20,836 bases of DNA from an uncultured Oscillospiraceae bacterium (GTDB lineage: Bacteria > Bacillota > Clostridia > Oscillospirales > Ruminococcaceae): positions 1-20,836 of the forward strand of contig CAJULF010000047.1 of assembly GCA_910587135.1 (NCBI GenBank), given 5' to 3'. A program made the position numbers and the translations under genes. The notes under the pieces are model-generated. The model had not been told where the DNA came from. It did no database searches and was given only the letters and a program-made list of their open reading frames with translations. This document shows, one piece after another, positions 14,207 through 20,836 of this stretch. Within the stretch, counting starts at the first letter, position 1; each line of letters begins with the position of its first letter.

Positions 14207-15934
14207 TTGGAGCTCAGACAAAACGAACAGTTTCTGAAAAAGGCGTATAATAAGGCTCTTCTGCCGTGCATACTGTCGGTGCTGAGCGGCAACATCAACA
14301 TCTTAGCGGACGGCATTCTGGTGGGACAAAGGCTCGGCACGAACGCTCTTGCGGCGATAAATTTCAGTTTGCCCGTGTATCTGGTTTTATGTATCGCGGG
14401 CTCGTTCGTCGTGTCCGGAACGACTATTTGCGCCTCGGACGCTATCGGGAAAAATCAGACCGAAAAGGCACAGGGTCTTTACCGTATGTCGATTTTTTGG
14501 TGTACGGCAGTTTCTGTTATAATAACGATTTTCGGTTTGTTGTTTCTGAAACCGCTGTCGAATTTGCTGTGTTCCGATGTCGATGTAATGCCGCTTGTGA
14601 TGGAATATTCCGGCGTAACGCTCGCGGGCGCGTTGCCCAAAATACTCATCTACATACCGTTCTGGTTTTTGCGGCTGGACGGACGAAACGGTCAGGTCAC
14701 GCTGATGATGACGATCATGGGCGTGGGCAACGTGATTCTGGATGTGCTGTTTTTGTACGCGTTCGATATGGGAATATTCGGCGCGGCGCTGGCGAGCGTG
14801 CTGTCGACCGCGGCGGCTTGCGTTCTCGGACTTGTAAAGCTGTGCGATAAAAAAAGCGGGTTTAAATTCGGTTTATGCGTGAAAGCGGCGGGCATTAAAT
14901 TCTCGGAAATTGCGAAAGCGGGCAGCCCGTCGGCGGCGAACAACCTGTTTCAAACCCTGCGAGTATCGGCGATAAACGCGCTTTTGCTGAGCTATTGCGG
15001 AAGCGAAACGGTGGCTGCGTTCACGGCGGTAAACTGTATCTGCGCGTTCGCCGAAAGCGTTACAAGCGGCATTCCGCAAGCCGCATCGGCAATGCTTGGG
15101 ATATACAGCGGCGAGCATGACAACGAGAGCACGCGGCTTTTAATGAAGCGGCAACTAAAAAGCGGAATTCCGTGCGCGATTATTTTTTCCGCAGTAATTA
15201 TCCTCGGTGCGAACTTGGTTTCACTTGCGTACGGACTGAATATACCGCTGCGTTTTTCGTTTATCTGTCTGTCGCTCGGAATAATCCCCGCGCTTATAAA
15301 TTGCGTTCTGTCGGGCTTTTACAACGTCTCGGGGCATAACGTCTGGGCGAATTCGATCATATTTTTGCGTGTTTTTTTAATGTCCTGCGCGAGCCTTTTC
15401 GCGCTGCTTTATTTCGGTCAAAGTCCATGGCTGTTTTTGTTTTTCGGGGAGATTTTAACGCTGATCTTCTGGTTTGTCGCGACGGGAATTACTCATAAAA
15501 GCAAGTCGCGTTTTTTGCTTCTGGATAACACACTGGAGCGTTCGGGAAACGTGATAAATTTCTCCGTAAACGGCGACGCGGAGAGCATTTGCAACGCTTC
15601 GGGAAAGATAACGGATTTCTGCGAAAGCAACGGAATGAACCTGAAGCAAACAATGCGCATAAGCCTTGCGATTGAGGAAATGATGACGCTTATTTCGTCG
15701 AAAAACGAAAACAGCGGCGACTTCGATCTGCGGGTGTATTCGCTTCAGGGCGTTATAGGAATACGCATACGCTACGGCGGAAGCGAATTTAATCCGCTTG
15801 CCTATGCCGATAACGACGAGGAATATTTCGGGATACGCCTTATCGAGAGCATATGCGAGCAAACGCTGTATCAGCGCACCTTCGGCACGAATACCGTGCA
15901 GATTTTTGTGGAAGGGGGAGTTTCCGCACAATGA
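14207..15934 (+). CDS. MATE-family transporter fused to degenerate RsbW-like domain
   Basis: This 575-residue protein starts at TTG, with CAGGAG eight bases upstream. Residues 1-440 form a MATE multidrug/metabolite exporter of about twelve helices (ILADGILVGQRLGTNALAAINF near the start, SPSAANNLFQTLRVSAINAL at the repeat). The C-terminal 130 residues align with RsbW-type HATPase domains, but nucleotide-binding residues look lost. The N-box reads SLAIEEMMTLIS from residue 486, with Leu495 where Asn is expected. The D-x-G motif is replaced by RYGGSEFNP, and the glycine-rich lid is only FGIRLIE. This domain may therefore bind STAS proteins without phosphorylating them, tying transport to the switch. 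The substrate is unknown and could be a small molecule made by the GH3 enzyme encoded next. Confidence 0.85.
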   Translation: MELRQNEQFLKKAYNKALLPCILSVLSGNINILADGILVGQRLGTNALAAINFSLPVYLVLCIAGSFVVSGTTICASDAIGKNQTEKAQGLYRMSIFWCTAVSVIITIFGLLFLKPLSNLLCSDVDVMPLVMEYSGVTLAGALPKILIYIPFWFLRLDGRNGQVTLMMTIMGVGNVILDVLFLYAFDMGIFGAALASVLSTAAACVLGLVKLCDKKSGFKFGLCVKAAGIKFSEIAKAGSPSAANNLFQTLRVSAINALLLSYCGSETVAAFTAVNCICAFAESVTSGIPQAASAMLGIYSGEHDNESTRLLMKRQLKSGIPCAIIFSAVIILGANLVSLAYGLNIPLRFSFICLSLGIIPALINCVLSGFYNVSGHNVWANSIIFLRVFLMSCASLFALLYFGQSPWLFLFFGEILTLIFWFVATGITHKSKSRFLLLDNTLERSGNVINFSVNGDAESICNASGKITDFCESNGMNLKQTMRISLAIEEMMTLISSKNENSGDFDLRVYSLQGVIGIRIRYGGSEFNPLAYADNDEEYFGIRLIESICEQTLYQRTFGTNTVQIFVEGGVSAQ

Positions 15935-17589
15935 AAACGAATTACGCGCGTCTCGGGAGCGAAGCGCTGGAACGTCTCGAAGCATTGGCCAAAAACGCGG
16001 ATACGGCGCAAACGAAATTCCTCCTTGATTGGCTGAACGAAAACAAAAACACCGAGTTCGGCAGGCGATACGATTTCGCTCGAATAAATTCCGCGCAGGA
16101 GTTTCAAAAGAAAATTCCGATTTCGGCCTACGAGGATTACGCCGGCGATATTGAACGCATTATTGACGGGGAGAAAAATATTCTGACCGCGCGCGACGCA
16201 ATATATTTTTGTATAAGCTCCGGTACGGTCGGCGACGAGAAATATATCCCGCTAACCGAATACGATTTTGAAGCGCATTATACTTTTATGTACGGCGCGG
16301 TTTTCGGGCAGATACGGGAGTATTACCGCGATTTGGACGAATCGGAGATCTTCGGAAAGATATTTCAGATAGGCGAATTTGCGAAGACATATATGCCCGA
16401 CGGCAGAATGAACGGGATACGCTCTGGCTGCGTGTACCAGTGGCTTGACGAGAACGGTGGATTTGACGCTTCCGATTATTGTGTTCCGAAAGAGATATTA
16501 TTTCCCGAAGCGCTGGAGGAACAATTGTATGTCAAGGTTCGTTTTGCGCTTGCCGAGCGAGATCTGACGGCGATACACGGCGTTTTTATAAACCGCGTCG
16601 CGGGAGTGACGGAATATATTCTCCGCAACTGGGAGCAACTGCTGGACGATATCGAATACGGTACGGTAAGCGCGGATATTCCCGAAAAGCAAAGGGGATA
16701 TATTGCCGAAAGGCTCCCGCCGGATTCCGAACGGGCAAAGGAATTGCGGAGTATTCCGCGCGAAAATTTACATAAAGGAATAATCAAAAAAATCTGGAAA
16801 AAAGTAAAATATATTCTCGCGATAGGCGGCGACAGCTTTTTTTATTATACCGAAAAAATGCGCGGCTACGCCGGAGATGTTCCACTGCATTTTTTCGTCT
16901 ACGCCGCTTCGGAGGGCGTTTTCGGGCTGGCTGAGAAAGTCGGTTCCGCGGACAGATACATGCTGCTGCCCGAATCAGCTTTCTTTGAGTTTATCCCAGT
17001 CGACGGGGATACCGCGCCGCTGCTTATGGGCGATGTGGTGGTCGGCAAAAAGTACGAGCTTGTCGTCACAAACCGTTCGGGGCTATACCGGTACAGGCTC
17101 GGAGACGTTGTAAGGGTCGTGGGAAAGCACGAAAAAGCGCCTGTCGTCAAATTTTGCTACCGGCGGAACCAGATAATAAATGTCGCGGGAGAGAAAAGCA
17201 ATCAGCAGCAGTTTGATATGGCGATAAAGCGGTTTGCGGAGCTGGCGCGAACTGAGGTAAGAGGCTATTGCGTCCGCGAGGACTTTTCGGGGATCGCGCC
17301 GAGATATTTGTTTTATATGGAGTGTGAAAAAATTCCCGATAACGCCGACGGGATATTTGAAAAATGTATGTGCGAGGCAAATCCCGAATACAAGTCGTGT
17401 CTGAATATGCGCGAGATAGAGCCGCTGCATATCGAGTATCTTAGGGAGGGCAGCTTCGGGCGCTACGAGCGGACGCTTGCTGAAAGGGGCAAGCCTATGG
17501 CGCAGAGCAAAATTCCGCATTTTCTGAACACGGAGGAAAAGAAAAGCTTTTTTGCGGCGCAGATAATAAACGCGGAGGAAAAGATATGA
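15931..17589 (+). CDS. GH3-family acyl-adenylating amino acid ligase-like enzyme
   Basis: This 552-residue protein belongs to the GH3 family, whose plant members (such as JAR1) adenylate a carboxylic acid with ATP and join it to an amino acid. The three nucleotide-binding motifs are visible: SSGTVGDEKYIPL from Ser96, YAASEGVFGL with Tyr324-Glu328, and YRYRLGDVVRVVG from Tyr386 with Asp392. The C-terminal subdomain has INVAGEKSNQQQFDMAI. The protein has the size and order of a full GH3 enzyme, with no signal peptide or membrane segment. The ATG at 15931 overlaps the MATE stop (ATGA) and follows GGGGGAG; the open frame extends further upstream into that gene. The acyl substrate is unknown. A product exported by the adjacent MATE protein, or a signal for the phosphatase, is a reasonable guess. 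Confidence 0.88.
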   Translation: MKTNYARLGSEALERLEALAKNADTAQTKFLLDWLNENKNTEFGRRYDFARINSAQEFQKKIPISAYEDYAGDIERIIDGEKNILTARDAIYFCISSGTVGDEKYIPLTEYDFEAHYTFMYGAVFGQIREYYRDLDESEIFGKIFQIGEFAKTYMPDGRMNGIRSGCVYQWLDENGGFDASDYCVPKEILFPEALEEQLYVKVRFALAERDLTAIHGVFINRVAGVTEYILRNWEQLLDDIEYGTVSADIPEKQRGYIAERLPPDSERAKELRSIPRENLHKGIIKKIWKKVKYILAIGGDSFFYYTEKMRGYAGDVPLHFFVYAASEGVFGLAEKVGSADRYMLLPESAFFEFIPVDGDTAPLLMGDVVVGKKYELVVTNRSGLYRYRLGDVVRVVGKHEKAPVVKFCYRRNQIINVAGEKSNQQQFDMAIKRFAELARTEVRGYCVREDFSGIAPRYLFYMECEKIPDNADGIFEKCMCEANPEYKSCLNMREIEPLHIEYLREGSFGRYERTLAERGKPMAQSKIPHFLNTEEKKSFFAAQIINAEEKI

Positions 17590-19196
17590 AAAAGCTCAGC
17601 GGAATAGCGGGAAAGCTCACGGCGGGAGTAATTGTTTTCGGGATATTATTGGGCGTCGTGTGCAGCACGGTCGGTTATATCGAGTTTACCGCGGTGCTTG
17701 AACAGCAGTATAATGATTCGGCATACGAAATCGCGGAAACGGCGAGGGCAATTTTAAACCCCGATAAATTTGAACAATATCTTGAAACGGGGCAGACCGA
17801 CGAGGAATACGAAAATATTCTGTCGAGACTGGACGCGCTCACCGACGCGACCAACGTCACGTTTATCTATGTCGCGAGAGTGAGCGGCGATTACAAAACG
17901 CTTACATACATCTATGATACGGTAAATTCGAGCACCGGCTTTGACCGCTATCCGCTCGGCTACACCGCCTCCGATCTTGACGAAAAGCATACCGAAAACG
18001 TCATCAAAATTATGACGGAGGGCGGACGCGCGGAAAAATATTTGTATTCATATTCAAACGAATCCGGGGCGCACACGACAGCCGCTATCGATGTGAAAAA
18101 CTCCGACGGAGAAATTATCGCGATGCTTTGCGTTGAAAAGCCGATGACGCGACTTGAAGCCGCGCGGAACACCTACGTTCTGCACGTTATTCTGTGGACG
18201 CTCGGCGCGATAGCTTTGTTTATTTTCGTGTACGCCGTGATACTGCGGCGCGGCGTTATAAATCCGATACTCGCGGTCACGGACGAGGCGAAGCATTTTG
18301 CGGAAAACAACACTCTGTCCGAAAATCTGTCCGTAATCAAACAAAGGGACGAAATAGGCGTTCTCGCGCGTGCGGTCGAAAAAATGGAAAAGGATATTGT
18401 CGAGTACACCGAAAATCTTACCGCGATAACGGCGGAAAAAGAGCGCGTCAACACCGAATTGTCCGTCGCCACGCGTATTCAGGCGAATATGCTGCCGAGT
18501 ATTTTCCCAGCGTTTCCCGAGCGAAAGGAATTTGATATTTTCGCGACCATGAACCCCGCAAAGGAGGTCGGCGGCGACTTCTACGATTTCTTTATGGTGG
18601 ACGAGCGGCACCTCGCGATAGTTATGGCGGACGTGTCGGGCAAGGGCGTTCCAGCGGCGCTGTTTATGGTCATCGGCAAGACGCTGATCAAGGATCACAC
18701 GCAGCCGAGAAAGGACTTGGGCGAAGTGTTTACCGAGGTCAACGAGCTGCTCTGCGAGAGCAACAGTGAGGGATTGTTTATCACCGCGTTCGAGGGAGTG
18801 CTCGACTTAGTGAACGGTGATTTCCGCTTTGTTAACGCAGGTCATGAGATACCCTACATCTGTAAAAAGGACGGCGATTTTGAACCGTATAAAATACGCG
18901 CGGGGTTTGTTCTCGCGGGTATGGAGGGTATGCGGTACAAGTGCGGCGAGATACAGCTTGATATAGGCGATAAAATTTTCCAGTACACAGACGGCGTAAC
19001 CGAAGCTACCAACGTGAATAACGAGCTTTACGGCATGGACAGACTTACGGAAATTCTCGGAGAAAATTCCGATTTGCCGCCCGCCGAGCTGCTCCCTAAA
19101 ATCAAAGAGGATATTGATAAATTTGTAGGAGAAGCGCCGCAGTTTGACGATATCACAATGCTGTGTTTGGAATACAGGGCGAGAATGGAGGATTAA
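17586..19196 (+). CDS. Membrane sensor SpoIIE/RsbU-type PP2C phosphatase
   Basis: This 536-residue protein has a membrane helix at about 11-33, an extracellular sensor domain of about 160 residues (34-195), a second helix at about 197-219, a HAMP linker (220-273), a short coiled coil and a SpoIIE-type PP2C domain (about 300-530). Metal-binding aspartates are present: EVGGDFYDF with Asp331, MADVSGKGVPAALFM with Asp349 and FDDITML with Asp521/522. This is the RsbU/RsbP role: on sensing an external signal it would dephosphorylate the STAS proteins at 267 and 13894 and release the kinase's partner. The ATG overlaps the GH3 stop, and GGAGGAAAAG lies just upstream. The sensor domain resembles double-PAS (dCache-like) folds in pattern, but no ligand can be named. 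Confidence 0.9.
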   Translation: MKKLSGIAGKLTAGVIVFGILLGVVCSTVGYIEFTAVLEQQYNDSAYEIAETARAILNPDKFEQYLETGQTDEEYENILSRLDALTDATNVTFIYVARVSGDYKTLTYIYDTVNSSTGFDRYPLGYTASDLDEKHTENVIKIMTEGGRAEKYLYSYSNESGAHTTAAIDVKNSDGEIIAMLCVEKPMTRLEAARNTYVLHVILWTLGAIALFIFVYAVILRRGVINPILAVTDEAKHFAENNTLSENLSVIKQRDEIGVLARAVEKMEKDIVEYTENLTAITAEKERVNTELSVATRIQANMLPSIFPAFPERKEFDIFATMNPAKEVGGDFYDFFMVDERHLAIVMADVSGKGVPAALFMVIGKTLIKDHTQPRKDLGEVFTEVNELLCESNSEGLFITAFEGVLDLVNGDFRFVNAGHEIPYICKKDGDFEPYKIRAGFVLAGMEGMRYKCGEIQLDIGDKIFQYTDGVTEATNVNNELYGMDRLTEILGENSDLPPAELLPKIKEDIDKFVGEAPQFDDITMLCLEYRARMED

Positions 19197-19197
19197 G

Positions 19198-19608
19198 ATG
19201 AAGGAGCTTACAATCGACGCGACGCTCGAAAACGTTGCCGCCGTGACCGCTTTTGTGGACGAGCAATTGGAGCAGCTCGACTGTCCGATGAAAACGCAGA
19301 TGCAGGTCGATATAGCGATAGACGAGCTTTTTGGAAATATCGCGCATTACGCTTATAATCCCGAGGTAGGCGCGGCTACCGTTCGCGTTGAGGTTACGGA
19401 AAATCCCCTCGCCGTCGTAATAACCTTTATCGACAACGGCGTGCCTTACGATCCGCTTGCAAAAGCCGATCCCGACATCACCCTTTCCGCGGAGGAACGG
19501 CAGATAGGCGGGTTGGGGATATATATGGTCAAGAAATCTATGGACGACATTTCTTACGAATATAAAGACGGGATGAATATTTTAAAAATAAGGAAAGAAA
19601 TACGATAA
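19198..19608 (+). CDS. RsbW/SpoIIAB-like anti-sigma factor serine kinase
   Basis: This 136-residue HATPase domain protein has all nucleotide-binding boxes: N-box AIDELFGNIAHYA with Glu43 and Asn47, the Asp79-x-Gly81 motif in FIDNGVPYDP, and the glycine-rich GGLG at residues 104-107. It should phosphorylate the STAS proteins and, when not bound by them, hold a target protein. Classical targets are SigB or SigF. Here the target might be the ECF factor at 13379 or something else. Its ATG is one base after the phosphatase stop, with GGAGGA five bases upstream, so the two antagonistic enzymes are translationally coupled. Intact motifs contrast with the degenerate copy fused to the MATE protein at 14207. 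Confidence 0.92.
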   Translation: MKELTIDATLENVAAVTAFVDEQLEQLDCPMKTQMQVDIAIDELFGNIAHYAYNPEVGAATVRVEVTENPLAVVITFIDNGVPYDPLAKADPDITLSAEERQIGGLGIYMVKKSMDDISYEYKDGMNILKIRKEIR

Positions 19609-19610
19609 TT

Positions 19611-20315
19611 ATGAAAAAGATGATATTTGCCTCAATTTCGGTGTTCGTTTTCACGGCGGCGCTTTCGGGCTGCTCACAGAAAACCGAAGCTCCCGATGTG
19701 CTGTTTCAAAGCGCGGTAAGAGACGCGGCGTTCGCCGATGAAGACGAAATCCGGTCGCTGGTATCGCTCACGCCGGACGACGAAATGACAACATGGGACA
19801 GCGAGGGACGTGTTCTGCTTTGCACATGGCACAACTACCCCGACAGCTATCCCGAGGGAGAAAGCGTAACGATTAAGTGGGGAACCGTGTGGACGTTCAC
19901 CGACAAGGAAATAGCGTCTTACGGCGATGAATTGAAAAAATCTGACGACCCCGAAACGCGGCTGAAGCAGCTTATAGCTTTTGCTCCCGATTCCGAACAT
20001 TCCACCGTGACGGGTTTCTGGGTGAAGCCCGAAAATGTAAAACGCCCCGCGTATCAGTCCGATCCGACCGTCAGCACAATGACAAACACCTTCGGAGAGA
20101 ATGTCGACGAGGAATTCAAGGAATGGTTCGACGGCAATATCCTGTGGTCTTATTACTACGGTAATTACCCGTGGACAAGGCTAGGCTATACCTACGATTG
20201 GGCGGATAACGGCAGCGAATACGGCCTGACCGAGTTTATCGTGAAAAGCGGTGCGGATGTCAAGGTGGAGTTTACGGAAACGACCGCGGAATTTCTGGAG
20301 AGGATCACAAAATAA
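19611..20315 (+). CDS. Lipoprotein of unknown function
   Basis: This 234-residue protein has a clear lipoprotein signal: MKKM, a hydrophobic stretch and lipobox LSGC with Cys21. The mature part is acidic and rich in Trp and Tyr (TTWDSEGRVLLCTWHNYPDSYPEG, GTVWTF, WSYYYGNYPWTRLGYTYDW), suggesting a compact beta-rich extracellular domain. No catalytic motif or known family was recognised. It starts three bases after the kinase gene; the nearest AGGAAAG is about 13 bases upstream, so it may depend on coupling. As the last intact gene of the rightward run it could be the periplasmic-side partner of the phosphatase sensor, an immunity lipoprotein for the secreted peptides, or unrelated. Confidence 0.75.
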   Translation: MKKMIFASISVFVFTAALSGCSQKTEAPDVLFQSAVRDAAFADEDEIRSLVSLTPDDEMTTWDSEGRVLLCTWHNYPDSYPEGESVTIKWGTVWTFTDKEIASYGDELKKSDDPETRLKQLIAFAPDSEHSTVTGFWVKPENVKRPAYQSDPTVSTMTNTFGENVDEEFKEWFDGNILWSYYYGNYPWTRLGYTYDWADNGSEYGLTEFIVKSGADVKVEFTETTAEFLERITK

Positions 20316-20335
20316 CGGATAACATTCTATATCCG
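20316..20335 (+). terminator. Weak hairpin after the lipoprotein gene
   Basis: CGGATA and TATCCG pair across an eight-base loop immediately after the lipoprotein stop, followed by ATTTGATTT. The stem is only six pairs and the tail is not a clean U-run, so this would be a weak terminator at best. The stem sequence is the same as that of the palindrome at 8779-8790. Confidence 0.35.
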
Positions 20336-20353
20336 ATTTGATTTCAGTGAGAT

Positions 20354-20620
20354 ATGAGGGAAATTATATATCAAAGAAACGAGCGTTTGCTAAACGCTAA
20401 AATTCGTCAATATCTTCTGCCGGGAATTATGATGTCATTATCTCTGCAGTTGGGAAATATTCTGGACACGATCATGGTGGGAAATATGCTCGGCACCGAC
20501 GCAATGACGGCGGACGCGCTGGCTCTTCCCGTAGAAACGATCCTGCAGATACCGAGGTACTGCTTGGGGACGGGCGGCGCTAGCCCAGCGTTTTATCGAA
20601 CGGCGGCAGCGAAAAAATAA
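20354..20620 (+). pseudogene. Truncated MATE-family transporter N-terminus
   Basis: The first 75 or so codons encode the start of a MATE transporter (ARIRQYLLPGI-like opening, LQLGNILDTIMVGNMLGTDAM, ALPVETILQIPRYCLGTGGA). The similarity to the family stops abruptly at about 20578. The frame then continues for a few residues without MATE character (SPAFYRTAAAKK) to a stop at 20620. Full MATE proteins are about 440 residues, so this is a fragment of about one sixth. The ribosome binding site is poor. The break coincides with the end of an unrelated open frame on the opposite strand, which suggests a deletion or insertion junction. It is a different MATE gene from the one at 14207. Confidence 0.75.
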
Positions 20621-20759
20621 TTTGGTTTATATCTTCGAGCAAACTCATAGCAGCGTAAACATTGTCATTATATCTCGAAAAATCATAATGATCCATGTAC
20701 GGTGATATAGTCAAGCAGCGTTTAAATTCCTTAAGTTTGTAGACAAAATCCGAGTTCAA
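20580..20759 (-). pseudogene. Open frame on the minus strand, probable gene remnant
   Basis: Reading leftward, the frame is open from 20792 to a TAG at 20582-20580. No ATG is present before 20696; a TTG at 20759 is the first possible start. The product looks protein-like (LNSDFVYKLKEFKRCL, SPYMDHYDFSRYNDNVYAAM, SLLEDINQIIFSLPPF), with a mix of charged and aromatic residues. No family was recognised. Its end meets the point where the MATE similarity stops, so it may be the cut-off piece of a gene brought in by a rearrangement. The rest of the right edge (20760-20836) is AT-rich and shows nothing else. Confidence 0.25.
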
Positions 20760-20836
20760 AATATATTTTACGCGCCTGTCATTCTGATTTTGTCAATATT
20801 ACTTTACACAATTTTCTCAAAAAAAACGAGTTTTTT

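Noticed and set aside
20810..20836. AAAAAAC-GA-GTTTTTT palindrome at the window end considered as a bidirectional terminator
   Set aside because: The two-base centre leaves no proper loop and the stem is almost all A-T; the sequence is also cut by the window edge.

Overview
The window looks like an accessory locus from a Firmicute of the class Clostridia, probably a gut or rumen Oscillospiraceae/Ruminococcaceae-type organism. This rests on Gram-positive-style ribosome binding sites, roughly even GC with AT-rich flanks, lipoprotein signal peptides, and the protein families present (NHLM-type peptide exporters, Nif11-type leader peptides, SpoIIE/STAS regulators, GH3 and MATE proteins). No rRNA, tRNA, CRISPR array or intact insertion sequence was seen.

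Layout: (1) Positions 1-266 are AT-rich. They hold a leftward promoter with the first codons of a divergent gene, and a rightward promoter preceded by two 18-bp direct repeats. (2) From 267 to 20315 every gene runs rightward with tight spacing or overlapping start/stop codons. The order is STAS protein, short HlyD-like secretion protein, peptidase-containing ABC exporter and second ABC exporter. (3) 5544-7556 encodes a lipoprotein of the SdsA-type alkylsulfatase family. (4) 7610-11342 is a tandem array of nine Nif11-leader RiPP precursor genes: eight intact and one broken, plus the relic of a further copy. A tenth, divergent precursor lies at 11480-11785. (5) 11807-13201 is a radical SAM/SPASM maturase with an N-terminal PqqD/RRE-like region. 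It is followed by a small protein carrying a leader-like motif and by an ECF-type sigma factor. (6) 13894-19608 is a partner-switching regulatory module: a second STAS protein, a MATE transporter fused to a degenerate RsbW-like domain, a GH3-family acyl-adenylating enzyme, a membrane SpoIIE-type phosphatase and an RsbW-like kinase. (7) An uncharacterised lipoprotein and a truncated second MATE gene close the window, next to what looks like a rearrangement junction.

Working model (inference): the radical SAM enzyme modifies a family of cysteine-rich peptides. These share a near-identical 59-residue leader ending in Gly-Gly but have diverse cores built from zinc-ribbon-like CxxC knuckles. The C39 peptidase of the first exporter removes the leader, and the NHLM-type export proteins secrete the product. 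A phosphatase/kinase/STAS switch, sensing something outside the membrane, with an ECF sigma factor, would control expression or export. The most unusual points are the zinc-ribbon-like cores served by a single maturase, the complete partner-switching module built into a RiPP locus, the MATE-HATPase fusion lacking nucleotide-binding residues, and the presence of GH3 and alkylsulfatase enzymes.
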